Assembly: GCF_030209475.1 (NCBI RefSeq)
Contig: NZ_JARVRW010000008.1
Coordinates: 1 to 64,000 of the forward strand
DNA length: 64,000 nucleotides
Direction of reading: 5' to 3'
Origin: Microbacterium sp. lyk4-40-TSB-66
GTDB lineage: Bacteria; Actinomycetota; Actinomycetes; Actinomycetales; Microbacteriaceae
In this document: positions 17,713-25,515 of the stretch, one piece after another
How positions within the stretch are numbered: position 1 is the stretch's first letter
Layout: every line of letters begins with the position of its first letter
Program-made: the position numbers and the translations under genes
The notes under the pieces: model-generated
Databases searched by the model: none
The model's input: only the letters and a program-made list of their open reading frames with translations
Told to the model about the DNA's origin: nothing

Positions 17713-17846
17713 TGTATGCGCCGGGTTTGTGGGCGCTCGCGAGTGCTCGTTTGCCGCGTGATTCCGGGGAAGCTGTGATCGTTGGTGGTGGCTGGTTCTG
17801 GGTAGTTTCAGCCGAGCTCCCGGCCCGGGACCGGCCCGGTTGATGG

Positions 17847-19310
17847 CTAGTTCGCAAGTGAGGCCAGGACTGGCTCGCTCCATTCCTTCGCGGCCTGCTC
17901 GCCGAGGATATCCCGCGTCCAGACGTCCACTACAGCCTCCCAAACCTTGGACGGTCGCATAGTCCCTCCGATTCGGCGGGCGATTTCTCCCGCCCAGGCG
18001 TGATGGTTTTCAATCTGGAGGGCTGCGTCCTTCGCATCGAGGAGCTCACCGACGGGCTGCCCGAGGCGCTCGGCCACCGCTTGCCAATGCGAATCGTCTA
18101 GTGACTGAAACACGACACGCTCGGGCCGCTCCCCGCCAGGTAGCCGAAGATATGTCTCCCCCGCGGGCTGCTCGCCATCGACAATGCACAGACTCGCACG
18201 AGGGAGTTTTGCCTTAGTTGCGACTGTAGAGAGAGCGACCACGGTGCTCGCCGGTCCGACGCTTGTGATGCGCGCGCGCTTCAGCACCTCGGGGGCTCCG
18301 AGTGCAATGATGCGCTCGATGAGATAGACGGCTTGGTCGTCCTCGCAATAGATGTCGAGCTCGTAGTGCCGTTCGTCGTCCATCAAGTTGAGGGCGAAGT
18401 CAGCAGTCACGCCGTACAACACCTGGCGCTCCGAGTCGCGATCCACGGAGATAAAGATCCGCGCGACATCGGGCAACTGTTCGAGGATGAACTGCGAGTG
18501 CGTCGACAGGATTACTTGCAACTTCTTGTCGAAGGGGAGTCGGAGAATCTCCGTCATCAGTCCTCGCTGCGCCTGAGGATGCAGGGAAGCCTCTACCTCG
18601 TCGATAATCACGAGTGAATGGTTGGGCACCTCGTTCAGGAGAGCGATCAAGTCCAGGACTGAGTCTTCACCGGCGCCTTGGTGGAAGTTGGAGTAGCGAA
18701 CGCCCCCTTGAGTTAGGACTCCGACTTGCTTGCCCTGATTCTCATCAATCCTCGCGTAATCATAGGTGCGCCCGAGAGTGCGGTTCAGCTGGGCGACCTC
18801 TGCATCTGTTAAGGGCTTCTCAGTTCCCTGACTGATTACCTCTTGTGCTGTACGGCCGTAACCGATCAGTGTGTTCGCGGGCTGTATTCTTGAGATGTCA
18901 AGGAAGTACACGGGTCGACGCTTACGCTCTGGCGCACCGCGCCAACGCGACGTCGGCTTTCTGACCGTGTAAGAACTGGTCTCATCGCCCTGTCGAACGG
19001 CGTAGGCGAGCACGACTCCACTTACCTGTTCCCAGGGCGTGCTTGGGAAGAAGTCGTCGGCGTAGTACGTCATGGTAGGAGAGTTTGTCTGCGCCTGATA
19101 TGCAGCGGCAGCAGCCTTCAGCACCGTGCTCTTCCCGGCGCCGTTCATCCCGGCCACCGCAACCACGGGATATCGGAACTCAACGGCTTGACCCGCCCAC
19201 CCGCGCAATCCATCAATCTTGAGGGAGGTCAGGAACAGCGGCCAGCCGGACTGCGCGTGACGCGCCGTGTCCCAGGCGCTGCTCAATTTGGATGCAGTCG
19301 GCGCGACCAT
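17847..19310 (-). CDS. OLD-like AAA ATPase with TOPRIM-like C-terminal part
   Basis: A 487-residue protein. An SMC/ABC-type ATPase domain has Walker A GMNGAGKST at 54-62, Walker B LVIIDEVEASLHP near 250 and the switch histidine in ILSTHSQF near 285. The C-terminal third has DIYCEDDQAVYLIERI near 325 and LCIVDGE near 388, which fit the Glu and DxD elements of a TOPRIM nuclease as in overcoming-lysogenization-defect (OLD) and Gabija GajA proteins. The TOPRIM match is imperfect. It is the last gene of the leftward dcm-vsr-REase operon, 48 bp after the putative restriction gene. It may add a second defence layer or a DNA-translocating partner. No UvrD-type GajB helicase lies nearby. Confidence 0.75.
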   Translation of the reverse strand: MVAPTASKLSSAWDTARHAQSGWPLFLTSLKIDGLRGWAGQAVEFRYPVVAVAGMNGAGKSTVLKAAAAAYQAQTNSPTMTYYADDFFPSTPWEQVSGVVLAYAVRQGDETSSYTVRKPTSRWRGAPERKRRPVYFLDISRIQPANTLIGYGRTAQEVISQGTEKPLTDAEVAQLNRTLGRTYDYARIDENQGKQVGVLTQGGVRYSNFHQGAGEDSVLDLIALLNEVPNHSLVIIDEVEASLHPQAQRGLMTEILRLPFDKKLQVILSTHSQFILEQLPDVARIFISVDRDSERQVLYGVTADFALNLMDDERHYELDIYCEDDQAVYLIERIIALGAPEVLKRARITSVGPASTVVALSTVATKAKLPRASLCIVDGEQPAGETYLRLPGGERPERVVFQSLDDSHWQAVAERLGQPVGELLDAKDAALQIENHHAWAGEIARRIGGTMRPSKVWEAVVDVWTRDILGEQAAKEWSEPVLASLAN

Positions 19311-19358
19311 TCATGCTCCTGACGTGTGGTGGCTAGCTGCGCAACTTCAAAATCTTAC

Positions 19359-20246
19359 TCAGATCCCCACAAATCGCGTGTCGTACTCAGTTGCCATCCG
19401 TTCGATCATGCGGGCGTAATTGTCGGAATCGCTTGCGCCTGGCGCGGGTGGGCCATTCACAATCGATACCGGACCTCCGTCGTTAGCGAAGTCGAGCACT
19501 GTGATACCGATGCCATCGAAGCCGTTCTCTGACTGACGTGTACGGCGAGGCAGCTCACGGATCTTCGAGACGACCCGAGCGGTGTCCCCCGGCTGCTTGT
19601 GCTTGCTGTAGCGGGCCGGGAACTCTGTGAGCGCGTAATTGTTGGTGACCGAGGACATGAATTCCTCGGCGGCATTCACCTGGACGTACGCGATGGCGAG
19701 CGCCTGGGCTGACGCGCCGTGTACGCAGACGTGCGATGAGTTGAGTTCGTCGTACAGCCGCGGGAGCGCTTTGATGTGCGCGGTCATTGCGGCCTTGGCC
19801 TCCAGTGCAACCAGGACCGCTCCGACGGGAGAAACGGGGAACTCGGGGAGGCCATTCAGAGTTTCAAGTTCGGCGGGCGTTAGTGGCACACCGTAATCGA
19901 GGGCGAGGCTATGGAGACTCCGATGCGGGGTGGGCACGGCTCCCGCCGGTCGGGCGATGACGAGGTCCAGATCCTTCTTGCGTCCCGTTGCAAAGTCGCG
20001 CATCTCATGATTCACGCCCAGTACGACCTTGCCATCCTCTACATGGCGCCGAAGCAAGCTCGATGTGAGGAGCAGGTCGAACGCGACGCCCCAACACCCG
20101 ACCTTGGAGTGACGATCCGAGCGAGAGTTGTACTGCCAGACGTTGCCGTGGCTATCGGGCGGTCCCGGGGTCGACAAGAATCGCGCCAGTAGCTCGGGTC
20201 CATGCATGTTGCCGAGGCTATCGGCTCGATGCGGCTCCGATGTCAT
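19359..20246 (-). CDS. putative restriction endonuclease (PD-(D/E)XK-like)
   Basis: A 295-residue protein with no family I can name. GRKKDLDLVI near residue 95 followed ~55 residues later by ALEAKAAM (D...ExK) looks like a PD-(D/E)XK nuclease core. Its position after dcm and vsr on the same strand makes it the probable restriction enzyme of this cassette. ATG at 20,246 overlaps the end of vsr by 29 bp; TTG at 20,273 and ATG at 20,207 are alternatives, and none has a clear ribosome site. Recognition sequence is unknown, but by Vsr logic it should match the cytosine-methylated site of the Dcm protein. Confidence 0.62.
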   Translation of the reverse strand: MTSEPHRADSLGNMHGPELLARFLSTPGPPDSHGNVWQYNSRSDRHSKVGCWGVAFDLLLTSSLLRRHVEDGKVVLGVNHEMRDFATGRKKDLDLVIARPAGAVPTPHRSLHSLALDYGVPLTPAELETLNGLPEFPVSPVGAVLVALEAKAAMTAHIKALPRLYDELNSSHVCVHGASAQALAIAYVQVNAAEEFMSSVTNNYALTEFPARYSKHKQPGDTARVVSKIRELPRRTRQSENGFDGIGITVLDFANDGGPVSIVNGPPAPGASDSDNYARMIERMATEYDTRFVGI

Positions 20247-20661
20247 TGACGCGGCGCGCGACGATCCGCTCAATCTCTGCTGCTGCCTCGACTGGGCTCT
20301 GATGTTCCCAGATTCTGATCACGAGCCAGCTCCCCTCGGTCAGGGCGCGATTGGTATCTGCGTCGCGCTGACGGTTCGCCTCGATCTTCGATCGCCACCA
20401 GTCCGCGTTCGTCTTGGACTGTGTCGCGTGAAGGGGACAGCCGTGCCAGTAGCACCCGTCGACGAACACGGCAACGCGAAGTCTGGTGAACGCCACATCG
20501 ATCGTTCTCCGTGGGCGTCCAGGCACAGGAAACTGGACGCGGTAACGAAGCCCCGCGGCGTGAAGAAGTCTCCTTATCGCCATCTCGGCGGCGGTATCGC
20601 GTCGGCCTATGCGGGCCATTCGGCGCGACGTCTCATTGGAGGCCGCTTGGAGCTCAGTCAT
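20218..20661 (-). CDS. vsr: very short patch repair endonuclease
   Basis: A 147-residue enzyme that nicks 5' of the T in T:G mismatches left by deamination of 5-methylcytosine, protecting methylated sites from mutation. The family start SRRMARIGRRDTAAEMAIRR, the catalytic aspartate in RTIDVAF and the zinc and active-site segment VDGCYWHGCPLH are present, as is the WWRSKIEANRQRD motif. It starts 15 bp after the dcm stop. The pairing with a cytosine-5 methyltransferase is the normal context. Confidence 0.93.
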   Translation of the reverse strand: MTELQAASNETSRRMARIGRRDTAAEMAIRRLLHAAGLRYRVQFPVPGRPRRTIDVAFTRLRVAVFVDGCYWHGCPLHATQSKTNADWWRSKIEANRQRDADTNRALTEGSWLVIRIWEHQSPVEAAAEIERIVARRVNDIGAASSR

Positions 20662-20676
20662 GCTGTTCCTGCGGCC

Positions 20677-21891
20677 TCAACGAAAGAGCGGCTCGCTCCC
20701 AGACTGGGTGCGCTCAAGCGCATCGATATGCTCCTGTACATCGGCGCGAAAGCCTGGGTAGCGGCCGAGATTGCCTTGTTGCAGGCGGTTCCAGAAGCCT
20801 TTGGCGCCTCGGAGACTCAGTGCTTCTGCAGCGGATACGTCGATCATCTGCGCAAGGTGGCTGTACCCCACGTGCGTGGGGAACTCGGAAAGGTCGACGG
20901 GAATTTGGATGCGTCCTGCCGATCCGGCAGCGGCGGCGGGCCATGCGCCTCGGCCGGGCTCCCAATCCCGAAGCTCGACGATGGGGTCGCCTGGGGCGAG
21001 GAGTCGGCTTCCTACCCATCGGGAGACTCCGACGGTCACAGCATTGCCGACGAGTTTCCATCGGGGGCCGTTCCGCTTCGATGACAGATGTTCGACGTTG
21101 GTCCACCCTCGGTCGAAGCCCTGCATGGCCTCGGCGTCCTCGACGGACGGCTTCACGAGCCGTCGACCGAGCTGGGCTCCTCGTACCCACACGGCAGGCG
21201 GTGACGGGATTCCGATCGTCGACCCACCCTTGAGTGTAGGCACTGCGTCCTGTGCCCAACCGAGGCCGCCGCGCCCCTCGGTCCAGTAGAAGCCGAACAT
21301 GTCGTCATGAAAGTCGTCGGATCGATCGCCCGCGTCGTCTGCGAAGAGGATCGACTTGGGATCAAAATCGACCGACGCGATCAGGATCACGCGTCGACGT
21401 CGCTGCGGAACGCCCGTGAAGCGTGAGTCGACGACGCGGTAGGCCCACGTGTACCCCAGCCGCTCGATCTCGGAGATGAGATAACTCATCGCCTTGCCAC
21501 GATCGAGGGCAAGCATGTTCGGGACGTTCTCAATCAGAAGCGTCGGCAGATGCCCGGTGCGATCTTGCGCATCCTCAAGCAGCCGGAAGACGTTCACGAC
21601 GAGACCGGAGCTCTCGCCTGCGATGCCAGCGGTCCTGCCTGCTTGCGACAGGTCAGTGCACGGAAAACCCGCAGTGACGAGGTTCGTCTCATCGGGGAGT
21701 CTTCTCATGTTGCGAACGTCTGTGTCGATCGGCACGCCTTCGAATCGCGCTCGGAGGACTGCTTGAGCAGGTTCCCACCATTCGCAGAACGTCAGCGTCT
21801 CGATCTGGTTGCCGAGAGCGCGTTCCAGCCCGAGCTCGACGCCGCCGATACCAGCGAAGAGCCCGGCCACCTTCCATGATGCGTTAGACAT
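20677..21891 (-). CDS. dcm: DNA (cytosine-5-)-methyltransferase
   Basis: A 404-residue enzyme that transfers a methyl group from SAM to C5 of cytosine in a specific site. Motif I is GLFAGIGG at the start, motif IV with the catalytic cysteine is GFPCTDLSQ near 75, motif VI is LIENVPN near 120, motif VIII is VPQRRRR near 160 and motif X is GNAV near 262. A ~130-residue tail follows motif X, longer than usual, and includes a PTHVGYSHLAQM segment of unknown role. It is the first gene of the restriction-modification operon on the inner island. Target site cannot be read from sequence. Confidence 0.93.
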   Translation of the reverse strand: MSNASWKVAGLFAGIGGVELGLERALGNQIETLTFCEWWEPAQAVLRARFEGVPIDTDVRNMRRLPDETNLVTAGFPCTDLSQAGRTAGIAGESSGLVVNVFRLLEDAQDRTGHLPTLLIENVPNMLALDRGKAMSYLISEIERLGYTWAYRVVDSRFTGVPQRRRRVILIASVDFDPKSILFADDAGDRSDDFHDDMFGFYWTEGRGGLGWAQDAVPTLKGGSTIGIPSPPAVWVRGAQLGRRLVKPSVEDAEAMQGFDRGWTNVEHLSSKRNGPRWKLVGNAVTVGVSRWVGSRLLAPGDPIVELRDWEPGRGAWPAAAAGSAGRIQIPVDLSEFPTHVGYSHLAQMIDVSAAEALSLRGAKGFWNRLQQGNLGRYPGFRADVQEHIDALERTQSGSEPLFR

Positions 21892-22134
21892 GTTTGCGCT
21901 CCTAGGTCACGTCAAACCGTACTCGAGATTCCGTCAGAACTCGAGTCGACGGGCTGACCGCGAAGATACGTGGGACCTCTGACATCAAGAGCTCCGCGTG
22001 AAGTGACGGTGCTAAGCCGAGGCGCGCCCGGACCGCAGCGGAGCGAGGACCGGACTCACCGCAGTGCGTGGCACCGCCACCTGCCGGCCGGAGGCCGGCC
22101 TTGAACGAGTAAAGAAAGTTCTCACAGCTCGTCG

Positions 22135-22365
22135 TTGCCGAGGTCCTCGTGGCGTCTGCGGCACCTTCTTGCGAAGACGAAGCCGTCTGATGACATCAAT
22201 CCCACCGAAGTGCTGGTCATCGGCTCTTGGGCATACGCGGGCATGGGCTGGCTCACCGACGGTGACAAAGCGCTCGCGAGAGAGGCTGCCGACGCCGCCC
22301 GCCAATGGCGCCAGGACCGCGCGCGAGATCGCAACAACCCACCCGCCGAAAGGAGCACGTCATGA
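22135..22365 (+). CDS. possible small protein coupled to the excisionase gene
   Basis: An open frame of at most 76 codons ends with TGA overlapping the ATG of the excisionase gene, which suggests translational coupling. The C-terminal ~50 residues (from VLVIGSWAYAGMGWL) look protein-like: a short hydrophobic part followed by a charged helix rich in Ala, Arg and Asp. The start is uncertain (TTG at 22,135, or an internal GTG), with no clear ribosome site. It may be a small regulator of excision or the remnant of a longer gene. Confidence 0.35.
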   Translation: MPRSSWRLRHLLAKTKPSDDINPTEVLVIGSWAYAGMGWLTDGDKALAREAADAARQWRQDRARDRNNPPAERSTS

Positions 22366-22604
22366 CCACTCACGCCATTGCCGACGACCCGGAGATCGAT
22401 GTCCTCGATCGTGTCGATCCCAACGGATACCTGACTCAACGGGAGGCCGCTGCTCTCTGCAGGGTTCCCCTTTCGACCTTCGACTCGCTGCGGCGGCAGA
22501 ACCGTTTCCCGTTCCCGGACGCGCACATGGGCAAGCACATGCTGTGGCGCGCGTCGACGGTCGCCGCATTCCTCAAGGCTGGCGGTACCCGCGGTGTCGG
22601 CTGA
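22362..22604 (+). CDS. excisionase-like helix-turn-helix protein
   Basis: An 80-residue DNA-binding protein of the MerR/AlpA-type HTH-17 family. LTQREAAALCRVPLSTFDSLR is the helix-turn-helix and LWRASTVAAFLKAGG the typical end, where the residue pair before the helix reads the DNA. GAAAGGAG lies 7 bp before the ATG. It overlaps the integrase start by 11 bp. Small proteins of this type just before a tyrosine integrase usually act as recombination directionality factors. It would work with the integrase at the tRNA-Phe attachment sites. Confidence 0.8.
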   Translation: MTTHAIADDPEIDVLDRVDPNGYLTQREAAALCRVPLSTFDSLRRQNRFPFPDAHMGKHMLWRASTVAAFLKAGGTRGVG

Positions 22605-23706
22605 ACGGGGCGAACGGATCGACCCGAAGACGCGGCGTCAGCTGCCGGAGGGCATCCGCTTTCGCAAGGACCGCGGCAAGTACCAGGTGCGCGTCTGGGC
22701 GATCGGCCTGAATGGTGAGCAGCGTGAACGATCCTTCTATGTGGAGACACTCGCGGAGGCGAAGAAGCTGCGCGCCGAGACGCTCACTCGCCGATACCCC
22801 GATGGCGGCATGACGCTTGCGCAGTGGCATTCGCGTCACTGGCCGGTCATCGCGGGGAGTGTGCGCGCGTCGACTGCACGGGCCTACGAACGCGGCTGGC
22901 GACTGCGAGTGAAGCCCTGGCTCGGCCACATGAAGCTTGAGAAGCTTACGGCGGGCGTCATCGAAGAGGCGATTGCAAGCTGGGAGGGGAGCACCTCGAC
23001 GCGGATCGATGCCCTCGCCGTGCTGAGCCGACTGCTTGACGGTGCCGTGCGTGCGCACCTCGTGCCGCTGAACCAGGCACGCCTTGCTCGTCGCCCGAGG
23101 TCCGAGTCGACGACAAGCCTGCGTTCGCGCGCGCTGACGGCTGCTGAGGTGCCAATACTTCTCGCGGCGATCGCTGATGCGCACTATCGGCGCTACATCG
23201 CCGCTCTCGTCTACACCGGTATGCGGGCCAATGAAGCGACCGCATTGCGCATCGAGGACGTCGATGTTGCGCAGCGGACGATCCACGTGCGCCGAGCGTT
23301 CAGCATTGGGGCGGACGGTCGCGGAGTCGAGCTGACTCCGAAAAGCCACAAGGAGCGCGATGTGCCGATCCCCACGCCGCTCGTCGCTCCGCTGACCGAC
23401 GCGATGGCCGGCAAGCACCGCGGCGACCTCGTGTTCACGGGCCCTCGCGGTGGACGAATCAATCCCTCGAACCTACGTCGCGCGATCGACTGGAAGACGC
23501 TCCGCGCGACCTTGCACCGCGAGGACCTCCGCATCCACGACCTGCGTCACACGCTCGCGACGATGCTGTTCGACGCCGGCGCTTCGGCAAACGACGTGCA
23601 GGCGGTGCTAGGCCACTCGAGCATGCAGATGACCGAGCGCTACAGCCGCGCTCGCTCTGACGTCGCCCGCCGCGCTGCGACCGCCATCGACTCGCTTTTT
23701 GAATGA
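22594..23706 (+). CDS. tyrosine site-specific integrase of the tRNA-Phe island
   Basis: A 370-residue tyrosine recombinase that inserts and excises the element at the tRNA-Phe attachment core. An N-terminal arm-binding segment (RKDRGKYQVRVW) is followed by a SAM-like core-binding domain (~85-175) and the catalytic domain. The latter has TGMRANEATALR (first Arg), KSHKERDVPIP (Lys), IHDLRHTLAT (His, second Arg), LGHSSMQMTERY (His and Tyr nucleophile). All catalytic residues are present, so it may be active. The GTG start overlaps the excisionase end. Its central position in the island, far from both att sites, is unusual, since integrases often lie at one end. Confidence 0.93.
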   Translation: MSAERGERIDPKTRRQLPEGIRFRKDRGKYQVRVWAIGLNGEQRERSFYVETLAEAKKLRAETLTRRYPDGGMTLAQWHSRHWPVIAGSVRASTARAYERGWRLRVKPWLGHMKLEKLTAGVIEEAIASWEGSTSTRIDALAVLSRLLDGAVRAHLVPLNQARLARRPRSESTTSLRSRALTAAEVPILLAAIADAHYRRYIAALVYTGMRANEATALRIEDVDVAQRTIHVRRAFSIGADGRGVELTPKSHKERDVPIPTPLVAPLTDAMAGKHRGDLVFTGPRGGRINPSNLRRAIDWKTLRATLHREDLRIHDLRHTLATMLFDAGASANDVQAVLGHSSMQMTERYSRARSDVARRAATAIDSLFE

Positions 23707-23878
23707 AAGTCCGATCCCGTGTCGGCGAACACCGCGACTGGCGGCCTATATGAGTAACGCCGCAGCCCGTGGTTCGAAGGAGCAAAAAATGAAATGAAAT
23801 CTAGGCAAGACGTGGAGCCTGCCGGGCTGGACGCCTGCGATCGAGCACGAGAACAAGCTGCAGTACTCCTTTGGGCGC

Positions 23879-24589
23879 TTGTCCTCTCCCTTCATGGGGT
23901 CCGAGGTGTACCGCGGGCTCGCGGAGCCCCACATCATTTACATCATCCACTTCGAGGAGACTCGGACCTTCAAAGTAGGCGTCACTCGGCACGACGGGTC
24001 GCGCTTGACGCAGCACGTGCGTCGGCAGGGCGCGAAGCAGGTGGCTGGCGTCGACGCTCCGAACAAGTACGCGGCCCAGATCGTTGAGGGATTGGTGCTC
24101 CGCGAGGTGCGCGTTGCCCAGGTCTTCGTAGAAGACCCGCTCAACGGTGGCACGGAGCATTGGGATGACCGCCTTAATCCGCCTTCTCTTGATCTATTGC
24201 TCGCGTCCCAGGCGGGGGAACACCGCGACTCCGAATGGTCGCGGACAGTTTGGCGATTGGAGTCTGGCCCGGGAGAGAAGTTTCGCGCGTTGCAGACGAT
24301 CGCGCAGCGGGTCGAGGCCAGTAGCGACGCCGCCGTCAGGGAGCGCATCCAGAGAATAGAAGGCGCCACCAACTCATGGGAGTACGCGGTAGCTAGTGCC
24401 ATCGACGACAGTCGTGAGATGGCGGGCCGTGCTCTGGTCCGGCTCGCCGACGAGGGGGCCACAGGGCCCGGCAGCGAAGCCGAGACTCTGGCTGAGCAGG
24501 TCGGCCAACACTCTGCCATCGCCAAGGGGCTAGAGCGGTACCGTCGCGACTCGCGTCGAACAGGGCGGGACCGGAGGGCAAACAGATGA
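23879..24589 (+). CDS. GIY-YIG-like protein, N-terminus uncertain
   Basis: A protein of at least 236 residues. IIYIIHFEETRTFKVGVTR, then an Arg/His stretch and QIVEGLVLREV, fits the Tyr, Lys-Gly, Arg and catalytic Glu pattern of GIY-YIG/T5orf172 nucleases. The second half is helical and charged. The frame is open upstream to a TGA at 23,795, and the 25 or so residues before the TTG at 23,879 (for example LPGWTPAIEHENKL) look protein-like but have no ATG or GTG. So either a TTG/CTG start is used or the 5' end was lost in a rearrangement. Its stop overlaps the next ATG by 4 bp. Confidence 0.58.
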   Translation: MSSPFMGSEVYRGLAEPHIIYIIHFEETRTFKVGVTRHDGSRLTQHVRRQGAKQVAGVDAPNKYAAQIVEGLVLREVRVAQVFVEDPLNGGTEHWDDRLNPPSLDLLLASQAGEHRDSEWSRTVWRLESGPGEKFRALQTIAQRVEASSDAAVRERIQRIEGATNSWEYAVASAIDDSREMAGRALVRLADEGATGPGSEAETLAEQVGQHSAIAKGLERYRRDSRRTGRDRRANR

Positions 24590-24855
24590 CCGAACCAACG
24601 ACCGCCATGGACCTTGTGCGTCAGGCTCAACACGGAGAGATCTCGGTCGATGAGCTGATCGTCGCGTTGCTGGAGTGGGAGTTCGAGCCGAGCTACAAGA
24701 CGACTGATCTCGCCGACGACTGGGAACTCCGCGACAACAGCTTCGAGGTGGTCACATACGCGTTCATCGTCGATCTGATTGACGAGGAGCAGTACAGCCG
24801 CATCTTCAGTTACGTCGAGGCAAGAGGCCGTGGCGACGGCGCCGCGGGAGGGTAG
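24586..24855 (+). CDS. small acidic protein coupled to the GIY-YIG-like gene
   Basis: An 89-residue acidic protein with a pattern of Leu/Val/Ile and Glu/Asp typical of a compact helical fold (VDELIVALLEWEFEP, VVTYAFIVDLIDEEQYSRIF). I do not recognise the family. The ATGA overlap with the upstream nuclease-like gene suggests they are produced in fixed ratio, as in toxin-antidote or nuclease-inhibitor pairs. No membrane segment or cysteine motif is present. Confidence 0.6.
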   Translation: MTEPTTAMDLVRQAQHGEISVDELIVALLEWEFEPSYKTTDLADDWELRDNSFEVVTYAFIVDLIDEEQYSRIFSYVEARGRGDGAAGG

Positions 24856-24890
24856 CCTGATGTGCTCAAATGACCATGTCGATGGTCGTT

Positions 24891-25331
24891 CTACAGGCCT
24901 TCGAGATCGACACCGAAGCGTTCGGCGAGGTTGCCGAGGGGTTCGGTTGGCATATCCCTCCGCTCCCGCGCGACCCCCCGAGCATCCCGCCCGTCAATCG
25001 CATCGACCAAATCATCGGGGACGGCGTGGACGTCGGTATTCCGGCGCTCTGCAAGCCTCAAGATCTCCTTCGCGGCATCCTCGAGGGTGTAGAGCCGTTG
25101 CCACGGGTGCTCGCCGTGACGTGCGATCGCGACCGTCTCGCGAGTGTAGGAGCGAGCGTCGCCGGCGACGAGCCACCGCTCCTGACCCTCAGCATTGAGG
25201 AAGAAGTCGACGATGCACTCTCCGCAGGGCATCTTGTACACGCCGGGTTCGGTCGGCGCCGATTCGGTGGCCCCCGTGATCATCTCCCGAATGACCCGCT
25301 CCCAGTCTTGGTCACGTTTCTTGTCGTCCAT
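24891..25331 (-). CDS. hypothetical protein of the inner island
   Basis: A 146-residue protein with no recognised family. GGGAGGTG lies before the ATG at 25,331, which decides the start; the frame is open a further 12 codons upstream. The middle, with VYKMPCGECIVDFFLNAEGQ and RWLVAGDARSYTRETV, looks like a beta-rich fold, and the C-terminus has LEDAAKEILRLAERR. It is convergent with the small acidic protein gene, with ~35 bp between stops, and divergent from the TIGR02391 gene. Confidence 0.55.
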   Translation of the reverse strand: MDDKKRDQDWERVIREMITGATESAPTEPGVYKMPCGECIVDFFLNAEGQERWLVAGDARSYTRETVAIARHGEHPWQRLYTLEDAAKEILRLAERRNTDVHAVPDDLVDAIDGRDARGVARERRDMPTEPLGNLAERFGVDLEGL

Positions 25332-25515
25332 GCGCACCTCCCGATAGCGAACCGACAATCCTCCCACCTTCTATCCCGAGCCGTCTACTGCTGGGCCATG
25401 TCCCGGCCTGGGTAGCACCTGGTACTCGCGAGAGCATGCTCCGAACTCATGCCAACGCCCCGCGCGACGGTAGACTTCGGCACCCGTAAGCCAGGGAGTA
25501 GGGAATGGGACGAGC

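Noticed and set aside
17650..17730. A second functional tRNA-Phe
   Set aside because: Only the 3' half is present; the sequence diverges right after the anticodon loop, so no cloverleaf can form.
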